The position numbers and the translations under genes are program-made. Positions 1-6,665 of a stretch of 6,665 nt of DNA are shown here, piece by piece. This DNA comes from Flavobacteriales bacterium. Its GTDB lineage: Bacteria; Bacteroidota; Bacteroidia; Flavobacteriales; BACL11. Location: the NCBI GenBank assembly GCA_018695965.1, contig JABHQB010000012.1:1-6665 (forward strand), read 5' to 3'. The notes beneath the pieces are model-generated. The model saw only the letters and a program-made list of their open reading frames with translations. It searched no databases and was not told where the DNA came from. Numbering within the stretch: the stretch's first letter is position 1; every line of letters starts with the position of its first letter.

Positions 1-273
1 CTGCTTTTTTGAATATCCAGATAAAACTTTAGCAGCTCTTCCTGTTGGGGCAAGTAACGAACTTCTTTTTGCTACTACCGACAAGCTTTTTACAAGTGTA
101 GAAACTAAAGTAGTCTTTCCTGTACCGGCGTATCCTTTTAATAAAAAGATACTTCTGTTTCCTAATGTGCTTACGAAATCGGAAATTTCATTTATTAGTT
201 CATCTTGTTGTGGAGTTGGGTTAAACTCAAAATTTTCTCTGAGTTTATCTTTTAATTTCTGACTTTTACTCAT
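1..273 (-). CDS. RecD-like superfamily 1 DNA helicase, N-terminal part (3' end outside window)
   Basis: This is the first 91 codons of a P-loop NTPase that reads leftwards out of the window. Residues 18-28 (NPTPQQDELIN) look like the Q-motif that precedes the ATP site of SF1 helicases. Residues 47-55 (GYAGTGKTT, Lys53) are the Walker A loop, and residues 73-85 (LLAPTGRAAKVLS) are the helicase motif Ia typical of the RecD/RecD2/Dda/Pif1-like SF1B group. By family, the protein would unwind DNA 5'-3' using ATP in the cytoplasm, in repair or recombination. The ATG at 273 overlaps the murB stop in an ATGA quartet, which supports both this start and co-expression. The part seen has no frameshift. 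Motifs II-VI and any accessory or nuclease domain lie outside, so the exact subfamily is open. Helicase identity is firm; a RecD2-type assignment is inference. Confidence 0.85.
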   Translation of the reverse strand, partial: MSKSQKLKDKLRENFEFNPTPQQDELINEISDFVSTLGNRSIFLLKGYAGTGKTTLVSTLVKSLSVVAKRSSLLAPTGRAAKVLSGYSKKQ

Positions 274-1286
274 CCGATTATATTTACTTCCGGATGAATA
301 TCAATTTCAAATTTATTTTTTACTGAACGTTGAATTTCTTTAGAGAGTGAGATAATTTCTTCTCCTGTTGCATTTCCATGATTTACTAAAACCAATGCCT
401 GATTCTTATGTACACCAGCATCTCCTTTTCTATACCCCTTCCATCCGCATTGGTCAATTAACCATCCAGCAGCAACTTTGGTTTCAGTTTCAGAAACTTT
501 ATACCCTACAATTTCAGAATATTGTTTCTGTGTTTTAAGAAATTCTGAAGTAGAAATCACAGGGTTTTTAAAGAAGCTTCCGATATTTCCAATAACTTCA
601 GGATTTGGCAATTTCCTTGTTCTGATATTAATTACTGCTTTACAAATACTTTCTGTAGAAACAGGAAGTCCCAAACTTCTTATTTCTTCTTTAATTGCAC
701 CGTATTTTGTATTATTGATGGGACTTTTACTTAACTCAAAATTCACATGAGTTATCATGACCTTTTCTTTTAGTTCGTGTTTGAAAATAGAATCTCTGTA
801 TTCAAAATTACACTCCGAATTTTTTAATATAAAAGCTTCTTTTGTATCCAGATTTACTCCTTCAACTGAAACAATAAAATCTTTTACTTCTACACCATAT
901 GCTCCTATGTTCTGCATGGGAGAAGATCCAACATTTCCAGGAATGAGCGCCATATTCTCCAATCCAGAAAGACCGTTCTTTATACTCCACAAAACAAATT
1001 GATGCCAATTTTCTCCTGCTCCAACTCTCAGAATGGTAGATTCACTTTTTTCTTCTATTATTTGTTTTCCTTTTATTTCGTTCTGAATAATTAATCCTTC
1101 ATAATCTTTTAGGAATAAAACATTACTTCCTCCACTCAAAATTAAATGAGAATTATTGTTGTATTCTTCTGAGTTTATTACAGAGACCATTTCTTTCTCC
1201 GATTGGACTTTGCAATAAAATTTACATTTTACATTAATCCCAAATGTATTGAGTTTTCTTAGGGATATGTTCTTTTCAAAATCCAT
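270..1286 (-). CDS. murB: UDP-N-acetylenolpyruvoylglucosamine reductase MurB, type I
   Basis: MurB is the cytoplasmic flavoenzyme that reduces UDP-GlcNAc-enolpyruvate to UDP-MurNAc with NADPH, the second committed step of peptidoglycan precursor synthesis. The FAD-binding domain covers about residues 1-215, with SGGSNVLF (51-58) and the flavin-contact stretch from Gly108 to Asp136 containing IPGNVGSSPMQNIGAYG. The MurB C-terminal domain follows to the end. The catalytic residues are all recognisable: Arg164 in YRDS, the proton-donating Ser237 in IGSFFKNP, and Glu333 in HPEV. Tyr195, in the segment NNTKYGAIKE, sits where type I enzymes carry the substrate-capping tyrosine. The 338-residue length fits type I (about 340) rather than the shorter type II. 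The ATG at 1286 shares one base with the ftsE stop (TAATG), and the TGA overlaps the helicase start by 4 nt. The gene appears intact and typical. Confidence 0.97.
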   Translation of the reverse strand: MDFEKNISLRKLNTFGINVKCKFYCKVQSEKEMVSVINSEEYNNNSHLILSGGSNVLFLKDYEGLIIQNEIKGKQIIEEKSESTILRVGAGENWHQFVLWSIKNGLSGLENMALIPGNVGSSPMQNIGAYGVEVKDFIVSVEGVNLDTKEAFILKNSECNFEYRDSIFKHELKEKVMITHVNFELSKSPINNTKYGAIKEEIRSLGLPVSTESICKAVINIRTRKLPNPEVIGNIGSFFKNPVISTSEFLKTQKQYSEIVGYKVSETETKVAAGWLIDQCGWKGYRKGDAGVHKNQALVLVNHGNATGEEIISLSKEIQRSVKNKFEIDIHPEVNIIG

Positions 1287-1963
1287 TAAGAGATCATTAC
1301 TTCTTTAATTTCTTTGTTTTCGAAACTATATGTTTTACTAGGAAAATTTTTAATTATTGAATAGTCGTGAGTAGCTATTATTACTGTAGTTCCATTAGAG
1401 TTAATTTCTTTCATAGTTTCAATAATACTATTCGATTTTTCTGGATCCAAATTTCCGGTTGGCTCATCTGCAAGTATAATTTTTGGATGATTTAGAAGAG
1501 CTCTGGAAATAGAAACTCTTTGTTGCTCACCTCCTGAGAGTTCATGAGACATTTTCTTCTCAACCCCTTCTAAATGAACGGTGTCTAAGACCTCTGTAAT
1601 TCGTTCTTTAATTTTATTTTTATCTTTCCAACCGGTAGAACGGAGTACAAATTCCAGATTTTTATAAATATTTCTATCAGAAAGTAGCTGAAAATCCTGA
1701 AAAATAATTCCTAACTGCCTTCTTAAATATGCAATTTTATTTTTCTTTATATTATTTAAGTTAAACTCTGCAACAGAAATGGATCCTTTCTGAAAATCAA
1801 TTTCTTTGTACAAGGATTTTAGTAGAGAACTTTTTCCACTACCGGTTCCTCCAATTAGATAAATAAAGTCACCTTTATTTATAGTTAGGTTTATGTTTTT
1901 TAGAATCTCATTATTTTTGAAAGAGATGTGTAAGTCAGAAATTGTTATAATAGGATTATTCAT
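1286..1963 (-). CDS. ftsE: FtsE-like cell-division ABC transporter ATP-binding protein
   Basis: This is a 225-residue ABC ATPase with no membrane segment. It shows Walker A GGTGSGKSS (38-46), Q-loop Gln89 in IFQDFQLL, signature LSGGEQQ (142-148), Walker B IILADE with catalytic Glu167, D-loop GNLDP, and switch His199. Length and the phrases LRRQLGIIFQDFQLL and DEPTGNLDP fit the FtsE/LolD/MacB family, and FtsE best. FtsE pairs with the membrane protein FtsX at the division site and uses ATP to control peptidoglycan hydrolysis. No ftsX is adjacent, which as I recall is usual in Bacteroidota. The reading frame is open up to an ATG at 1990, but homologous sequence begins at about MNNPIITISD, so I choose the ATG at 1963; the ATG at 1969 is possible. 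This start overlaps the upstream 70-residue gene by 8 nt. LolD-type lipoprotein export is the main alternative, and the murB neighbourhood favours FtsE. Confidence 0.85.
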   Translation of the reverse strand: MNNPIITISDLHISFKNNEILKNINLTINKGDFIYLIGGTGSGKSSLLKSLYKEIDFQKGSISVAEFNLNNIKKNKIAYLRRQLGIIFQDFQLLSDRNIYKNLEFVLRSTGWKDKNKIKERITEVLDTVHLEGVEKKMSHELSGGEQQRVSISRALLNHPKIILADEPTGNLDPEKSNSIIETMKEINSNGTTVIIATHDYSIIKNFPSKTYSFENKEIKEVMIS

Positions 1964-2168
1964 TTTCATTAAATTTAAATATTTTACCAAATGGAAGTGA
2001 TTGAATGTATTCTGTCAGTTTTCCTTGTTCGTCAATTATATTATTTTTCTTTAAACCTTTTGCAATATGGTCAACTCTGAAATAGGCGATCAATGACAAT
2101 TTATTGTCTCTTATTTGAACAAAATCTGGAATTTTGTCAGTTCCCTTTATTTTTATAATATGTAACAT
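1956..2168 (-). CDS. Small conserved-looking protein of unknown function (70 aa), first gene of the ftsE-murB block
   Basis: This 70-residue soluble protein has no signal peptide, membrane segment, cysteine pair or motif that I can name. Its middle part (IPDFVQIRDNKLSLIAYFRVD, residues about 13-33) alternates hydrophobic and polar residues like a small beta-sheet. A helical, Lys-rich stretch follows, then LPFGKIFKF near the end. I think it is a real gene for three reasons: its frame is open from the ATG at 2168; its TAA at 1958-1956 overlaps the ftsE start by 8 nt, as with the other tight joints of this block; and it fills the space between ftsE and the divergent promoter region without leaving a gap. 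It is therefore the promoter-proximal gene of the block. A role with FtsE or in division is only a guess from position. Confidence 0.72.
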   Translation of the reverse strand: MLHIIKIKGTDKIPDFVQIRDNKLSLIAYFRVDHIAKGLKKNNIIDEQGKLTEYIQSLPFGKIFKFNENE

Positions 2169-2320
2169 AATATATGTTGTAAAAATAGTGTTTTTATTGT
2201 GTAAATACAGATAAAAAATATTTCAACTTGTTAAAAAAAGATGTTGAAAACTTAAAAACACAATATTATGGAGTTCCTCCTTATTATTTAATTTTAGGAA
2301 CTGATAAAACATATCCTAAT
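2169..2320. promoter_or_regulatory. Divergent intergenic region carrying the promoters of both gene blocks
   Basis: This 152-bp, very AT-rich stretch separates the minus-strand ftsE/murB block from the plus-strand TPR/barrel block. Because both blocks start here, it must contain both transcription starts unless they are read from further away. I looked for the Bacteroidota pattern (TTG near -33, TANNTTTG near -7) on both strands and found only weak partial matches, so no promoter is placed. On the plus strand the frame of the TPR gene is open back to a TTG at 2228, but I treat this as chance. No ribosome binding site is visible before either start, as is usual in this phylum. Confidence 0.5.
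2221..2249. repeat. 7-bp inverted repeat with 15-nt spacer in the divergent promoter region
   Basis: TTTCAAC (2221-2227) is followed by its exact complement GTTGAAA (2243-2249). The spacer is A-rich, with a run of seven A at 2233-2239. The centre-to-centre distance is 22 bp, about two helical turns, so a dimeric regulator could bind both halves on one face of the DNA. A weak stem-loop in the 5' leader of the TPR transcript is the other reading. There is no following U-run, so it is not an intrinsic terminator. In DNA this AT-rich, a 7-bp match can arise by chance. Confidence 0.3.
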
Positions 2321-5300
2321 ATGATTAAAAAGTTCTCCTTTTTTCTTCTGATGAGTAGTTTGATAATTAATGTTTCGGCACAAATCATTGATTTAGACAA
2401 GGCAAATAAATTATTTGAAGAAGGAGAATATAGTGTGTCTCAAAATTTGTATCAAAACTTATTAAATGATGGAGAAAATGAAGATTTTTTGATATACAAA
2501 ATTGCAAATTGTTCTAAGAATTTGGGTAATACTGATGCAATTTATTGGTATGAATTACTAATAAAAGATTACAAAAACTCAATTTTTTCACAGAATTCAA
2601 GAAAAGAATTGGGGTTTATTTACTTTAGTAATAAGAACTACTCAAAGTCTTCTGAAATACTTTCTGAAATAAATGATGAATCTATACAAGATGACGAATT
2701 TCATTTTAAATTAGGATATTCTCTTTTTGATCAGGAAAAATATGATGACGCAAAATACCATTTTTATAAAGTAAAGGATAAAGATGGGAGGTATAAGAGC
2801 TTGTCTTTATATTATTATGCGCATATCAATTATATTCAAAAGATGTACAATAAATCTTTGTCGAATTTTAAGTTGTTAAAGGATGATAAAACTTTTTCTG
2901 CAATTGTACCTTATTATATTACTCAAATTTATTTTGAATTAGAAAAATATAAAGAACTTATAGATTATGCAGTTCCAATTCTGGATAATGTAATTGATAG
3001 TAGGGAAGAGGAAGTTAATCGTTTGCTTTCAGAGTCTTATTTTAATTTGTTGGATTATAAAAATGCTGAAATATATTTTAGTAAATATCTAGAGATTTCA
3101 GAATCAAACAAAATAGAAGATTATTTTCAGATGGGGCAAATAAATATCTTTTTGGAAGATTATGAGGAAGCTATTTATTATTTAGAGAAAGTAGAAAATA
3201 CAGAAGATAGTTTGTCTCAATTTACATCTTACTATTTAGGAAAATCTTATCTGAATATGGGTAAAAAGTCCTTTGCTTTAAATGCGTTTAAGAATGCTGC
3301 TGAGATCAATTTTGACCTTATATTAAAGGAGGAGTCTTTGTATAATTATTTTAAACTTTCTTATGAGTTGGATTTACCTTACACGAATTTATCATATGTT
3401 ATGAATGAGTTTGATGAACACCACCTGAGTAAATATAAATTAGAAGTAAAACGATTGATGATTAATATGTTTCAGAGTACTAATCAGTACCAACAAGCAT
3501 TTGATTTTCTGAAAAATAATTATTTGCCAAAACAAGAAGAAAAACAAACTTTACAAAGATTATCTTATTATATTGGAGTACAACATTATAATAATGCGAA
3601 TTATAATAATGCATTGGTAAAGTTTGAATTTGCTAGGAAATATCCTGAAAATAAAGAAATTGATGTAATGTGTTTGTATTGGTTAGCTGATTGCTATTAT
3701 CAGTTGAGAGACTATACAAAAGCAATAAATTATTACACAGAGTTTATTAGTACTTCATCTAATTCTTTAATGGATAAAGTTTCTGTTTCAAAATATAATT
3801 TAGCTTATGCGTATTTTCAATCTAAACAATATTCTAAATCGGTAGATTTATTTAGGAAGGCGATAAATTCTGAGTTAGATGACGGTAGAATGCAAGATTC
3901 TAAACTCAGATTAGCGGATAGTTATTTTATGTTGAGTGAATTTAAAAATGCAAGCAGATATTATAGGAAATCTACTGAAAACAACACATCTCAGGATTAT
4001 GCACTTTATAAGGAATCAAAATGCTATGCTTTATTGTCAGATTATAGAAAGCAGGAAGAATGTTTATCCGAGTTAACATCAACATTTCAAGAATCTCCAT
4101 ATTATCAAAGATCCTTATTTGATATGGCAAATTTGTATAAAAATCAAGGTGAGAATGCAAAAGCTATCAATTATTATGATAAGGTTTTATTTGTTTCAAA
4201 AGACAATGAAGTACTTTCTTCTTCACTTCTAAATAAAGGTCTGATATATTTTAATCAAGGAGAAATCGATCAATCCATTTTATGCCTGAAAGAGATTATT
4301 GAGGATTATTCAAAATCAGGGTCGTTTAATGGAGCGAAAATAGGATTGCAAAATGCTTATGTGAAAAAGGGAGATATAAACGAATATCTCTCATATATAA
4401 ATAAGATTCCTCAGTTAGATATTAGTGTTGCAGCTAAGGATTCTATTACTTATCAGATTGCATATAATAAGTTTAAGAAAGAGGATTATATTCAGTCAAA
4501 AATTGATTTTGGTGGATATATTACAATTTTCGGAGATGATGCAATCTTTCAAATTAAATCTCAATATTATTATTCTGAGTCTTGTTGGAAAACGTCTGAT
4601 ACTATTCTTGCGATAAACGCTTATAAGAAAGTATTAGAGTTAGGGAATTCAGTATTTTTCGAACCTTCATTAATTAGGTTATGCAGATATTCATACGATA
4701 AGGAAGATATGAAATCTTCTAATAAATATTATCAAATTTTAGATACGACAGCTTCTACAAATGGATTGCAAAGAGAGTCGATTATAAGATTAATGTTTGG
4801 TTTTGAACTGAATAATACTGAGATTGCTGTAAAATATGCGGAAAGAGTTTTACTAGCGGATAAGATTGATGATCGTTTAGTTGCAAGATCTAAATTAATA
4901 ATTGCTCGTTCTGATTATCAGAATGGAAATTACGCTCGTTCATCAGATTTGTGTAATGAAATTGTGAGTTTGACTACCAATAAAGATGGTTCGGAAGCAA
5001 TGTATATGAAATCATATTTTTCTTATTTGGAAGAAAATTATTCGGAAAGCGAGAGTTTGATTTTTGAACTTTCTGAAAGGTATTCTTCAAATCACTGGAT
5101 TGCAAAAGGTTTTGTGCTTTTGTCAGATGTTTATATGAATCAGGGTAATAATTATCAGGCAAAAGCAACTTTGGAAAGTGTAATTGAAAATCATGACGGG
5201 GAAGATGTGGTTAATTTGGCAAAAAAGAAATGGGAGCAAATCATAGAGAAAAAACAATCAGAAAAAGTAGAGTCAGAGAAAGAAGAATCTACTATTGAAA

Positions 5301-5368
5301 TTGGAGAGACTTTAGACTATGAAATAAATTATTCTGACTTAGAAATTGAAGAAGAAATGGAAAATTAA
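2321..5368 (+). CDS. Large secreted tetratricopeptide-repeat protein (1015 aa)
   Basis: The protein starts with a signal peptide (Met-Ile-Lys-Lys, then a hydrophobic core to about residue 18) with probable cleavage at VSA|Q, between residues 20 and 21. The ATG at 2321 is chosen because it places this signal at the N-terminus. From about residue 25 to 975 it is a nearly unbroken superhelix of TPR-type helix pairs. Clear repeats include those near residues 26-59, 127-150, 268-291, 304-327, 452-475, 491-514, 528-550, 601-622, 637-661 and 934-957, with the familiar Tyr/Ala spacing. The last 40 residues are acidic and probably unstructured. Such proteins act as periplasmic scaffolds or binding platforms. 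The next gene begins 3 nt after the stop and encodes an outer-membrane barrel, so the two probably work together. TPR proteins of this layout paired with a barrel recur in Flavobacteriia, as far as I recall, but I know no proven function. Confidence 0.9.
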   Translation: MIKKFSFFLLMSSLIINVSAQIIDLDKANKLFEEGEYSVSQNLYQNLLNDGENEDFLIYKIANCSKNLGNTDAIYWYELLIKDYKNSIFSQNSRKELGFIYFSNKNYSKSSEILSEINDESIQDDEFHFKLGYSLFDQEKYDDAKYHFYKVKDKDGRYKSLSLYYYAHINYIQKMYNKSLSNFKLLKDDKTFSAIVPYYITQIYFELEKYKELIDYAVPILDNVIDSREEEVNRLLSESYFNLLDYKNAEIYFSKYLEISESNKIEDYFQMGQINIFLEDYEEAIYYLEKVENTEDSLSQFTSYYLGKSYLNMGKKSFALNAFKNAAEINFDLILKEESLYNYFKLSYELDLPYTNLSYVMNEFDEHHLSKYKLEVKRLMINMFQSTNQYQQAFDFLKNNYLPKQEEKQTLQRLSYYIGVQHYNNANYNNALVKFEFARKYPENKEIDVMCLYWLADCYYQLRDYTKAINYYTEFISTSSNSLMDKVSVSKYNLAYAYFQSKQYSKSVDLFRKAINSELDDGRMQDSKLRLADSYFMLSEFKNASRYYRKSTENNTSQDYALYKESKCYALLSDYRKQEECLSELTSTFQESPYYQRSLFDMANLYKNQGENAKAINYYDKVLFVSKDNEVLSSSLLNKGLIYFNQGEIDQSILCLKEIIEDYSKSGSFNGAKIGLQNAYVKKGDINEYLSYINKIPQLDISVAAKDSITYQIAYNKFKKEDYIQSKIDFGGYITIFGDDAIFQIKSQYYYSESCWKTSDTILAINAYKKVLELGNSVFFEPSLIRLCRYSYDKEDMKSSNKYYQILDTTASTNGLQRESIIRLMFGFELNNTEIAVKYAERVLLADKIDDRLVARSKLIIARSDYQNGNYARSSDLCNEIVSLTTNKDGSEAMYMKSYFSYLEENYSESESLIFELSERYSSNHWIAKGFVLLSDVYMNQGNNYQAKATLESVIENHDGEDVVNLAKKKWEQIIEKKQSEKVESEKEESTIEIGETLDYEINYSDLEIEEEMEN
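5246..5365 (+). other. Acidic C-terminal tail of the TPR protein
   Basis: Residues 976-1015 lie after the last helix pair. Residues 981-1015 contain 15 Asp/Glu against 2 Lys, including the final EIEEEMEN, and also the ordered-looking short segment IEIGETLDY (992-1000). The contrast with the Lys/Asn/Tyr-rich repeats before it marks a separate segment, possibly a contact peptide for the barrel or another envelope partner. That role is inference. Confidence 0.6.
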
Positions 5369-5371
5369 ATT

Positions 5372-6665
5372 ATGAAAAAGATAAATACTTTTGTTCTGAT
5401 GTGTTTTGTCTCTGTTTTGATGGCACAAGATATAAATCCAACTAAGGTTACGGTTATAGAAGGTTTTAAACCTCAAATCCCGGAATCTGAAAAGATAAAG
5501 GAAACAACTCAATTTTCAGATACGACCAAGATTGACAAAACTCAGAAATATAGTTTTGTTGAGAAAACCCTAAATACAGATTATGAAATTAGTCCACTAA
5601 ATTCAGCCAAGGTAAGTGGGGAGAAACTTTCTGATTTATATCGTTCTACTATTTTGCTTGGTGGAGGTACTCATTTTACATCTGTTTCAAACATTACATT
5701 TAATAGTTTAAGAGAAGATGATTATTCTTATGGACTTACATTTAATCATTTTGCAAATAGATATTCAGACAAGAATTCAGAAAAACTCAAAAAATCTCTA
5801 AACCAGCTACATCTTTTTGGAAAGAAAATAGAAGAGAAAAATATTTATTTAGTAAACCTTGATTATGATAGAAACTCAGTAGAAAACGAATATAGACTTA
5901 TTCCAGAGTCTGTTACTAATACTGATAAAAACAGATTTTCTTATTCAAAGATTGGGGTTACTGTTTTTTCAAGGGAGCTTTCTGAATACAAATTAAAACA
6001 CAGAACACATTTCTTTGTTTCAGATTTAAATGAATTATCAGAAAATCAGATTCACCTGAATACATCTATTAGTAAGAATGTAAGGAGATATCCTGTTCAA
6101 TTGGAAATAGAATTTGATAATTTTATAAATTATGCAAATTCAGAGTTGGATGATGTAGAACGATCTGATTTCAAGATCTTCGCATTAAATTCTTTTATTT
6201 CTATAGAAAAGTATGATTTTTATATAGATTTAGGATTTAATTTTTATTACATATTAGATGCACTAGAGGGTAGTGAAATAGGTTTATTTCCTTATGTCAA
6301 TATAAGTAAATGTTTAGTGAAAGATATCCTGTACATTGAAGGAGGAGTGGAGAATAATGGTTATAGAAATACAATTAAATCACTCTCAGATAATAATCCA
6401 TATATATATGCTTTTGCAACAAATCAAGATATAGTGTTTGATGATTTTAACACATTAGATTTAAGAACTACTGAAGAAAATGAAGCGTACCTTTACATGA
6501 AGAATGTAATAGGTAAAGATGAGGTGTTTGAAGGAAAATTATCTTATGCTTATATTGTAAACGCTCCTGTCTTTTATAAAGTACCATACTATCCAAATGG
6601 AAAGTATCTTTCATCTTACATAGATGTGTGGAGATTACATGCAAATGCAAATTATGAGTGGCAGA
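5372..6665 (+). CDS. Outer-membrane beta-barrel protein, TonB-receptor-like but apparently plugless (3' end outside window)
   Basis: The ATG at 5372 lies 3 nt after the TPR gene stop. The frame stays open for 431 codons to the window end. A signal peptide covers residues 1-18 with probable cleavage at LMA|Q (18/19). The mature N-terminus has a short polar linker with VTVIEGFKPQIPESEKIKE (26-44). From about residue 88 (LYRSTILLGGGTHF) the sequence alternates aromatic/aliphatic with polar residues in strands of 8-12 residues joined by turns and charged loops, the pattern of a transmembrane beta-barrel. The stretch IGLFPYVNISKCLVKDILYIEGG (303-325) is a pair of such strands. Similar proteins in Flavobacteriia are often labelled TonB-dependent receptor, but only about 70 mature residues precede the first strand, too few for the usual plug of about 150. 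A specialised porin or an assembly partner of the TPR protein fits better. Substrate and function are unknown. Confidence 0.8.
   Translation, partial: MKKINTFVLMCFVSVLMAQDINPTKVTVIEGFKPQIPESEKIKETTQFSDTTKIDKTQKYSFVEKTLNTDYEISPLNSAKVSGEKLSDLYRSTILLGGGTHFTSVSNITFNSLREDDYSYGLTFNHFANRYSDKNSEKLKKSLNQLHLFGKKIEEKNIYLVNLDYDRNSVENEYRLIPESVTNTDKNRFSYSKIGVTVFSRELSEYKLKHRTHFFVSDLNELSENQIHLNTSISKNVRRYPVQLEIEFDNFINYANSELDDVERSDFKIFALNSFISIEKYDFYIDLGFNFYYILDALEGSEIGLFPYVNISKCLVKDILYIEGGVENNGYRNTIKSLSDNNPYIYAFATNQDIVFDDFNTLDLRTTEENEAYLYMKNVIGKDEVFEGKLSYAYIVNAPVFYKVPYYPNGKYLSSYIDVWRLHANANYEWQ

Noticed and set aside
478..1002. Two plus-strand open frames (478-750 and 757-1002) inside murB
   Set aside because: They lie wholly antisense to an intact murB with all catalytic residues, and their translations are low in complexity with no recognisable domain. 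They are shadows of the murB frame.
1964..1990. Longer ftsE start at 1990
   Set aside because: It would add nine residues ahead of where the ABC domain normally begins and extend the overlap with the 70-residue gene to 35 nt. The ATG at 1963 fits family length better.
2289..2296. TAATTTTA as a Bacteroidota -7 element (TANNTTTG) for the TPR gene
   Set aside because: The last base differs from the consensus, and no TTG lies at the expected distance upstream. It would also leave a very short leader. In DNA this AT-rich such matches are expected by chance.
3972..5168. Short open frames within the TPR gene (minus 3972-4160, plus 4425-4616, minus 4974-5168)
   Set aside because: They are embedded in a continuous TPR coding frame, have no motif and make unlikely proteins.
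2321..5368. Long internal repeats in the TPR gene as a DNA repeat array or recombination hotspot
   Set aside because: The repeats are visible only as a protein motif. The nucleotide copies have diverged and show no long identical stretches by eye.
6468..6650. Minus-strand open frame inside the barrel gene
   Set aside because: It is antisense to the continuous barrel frame, and its translation is His/Leu-rich without a domain.
1..6665. tRNA, rRNA, CRISPR, insertion sequence, riboswitch or defence-island content
   Set aside because: The window is filled by six coding regions and one 152-bp gap. No cloverleaf, regularly spaced direct repeats, transposase or terminal repeats were seen.

Overview
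The window looks like a chromosomal segment of a low-GC Bacteroidota bacterium, most likely of the Flavobacteriia. Four things point there: AT-rich, Lys/Asn/Ile-rich coding sequence; no Shine-Dalgarno-like sequence before the starts; exported proteins whose predicted signal peptides end Ala|Gln; and a large periplasmic-type TPR protein followed by an outer-membrane beta-barrel gene next to an ftsE-like gene. Species cannot be told from the sequence. No RNA gene, mobile element, CRISPR array or clear terminator is visible. Both gene blocks run off the window, so their 3' ends are not seen.

Left half (1-2168, minus strand). Four genes are packed with overlapping ends, read from right to left: a 70-residue protein of unknown function, an FtsE-type ABC ATPase (8-nt overlap), murB (1-nt overlap, TAATG) and the first 91 codons of a RecD-like superfamily 1 helicase (4-nt overlap, ATGA). 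The overlaps argue for one transcript with coupled translation. FtsE and MurB both serve the cell wall (division and septal hydrolysis control; peptidoglycan precursor synthesis). The helicase is probably only an operon passenger. No ftsX lies beside ftsE.

Middle (2169-2320). This is a 152-bp divergent intergenic region that must carry the promoters of both blocks. It holds a 7-bp inverted repeat with a 15-nt spacer (2221-2249). I see no convincing Bacteroidota-type promoter.

Right half (2321-6665, plus strand). A 1015-residue secreted TPR protein is followed after 3 nt by a secreted beta-barrel protein that is cut by the window end. The barrel resembles the 'TonB-dependent receptor-like' proteins of Flavobacteriia but shows no room for a plug domain. 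The pair probably forms an envelope module, with the TPR protein in the periplasm and the barrel in the outer membrane. Its function is unknown to me and is the most open question in this window. The rest is ordinary core-genome content; I see no evidence of a defence or mobile system.
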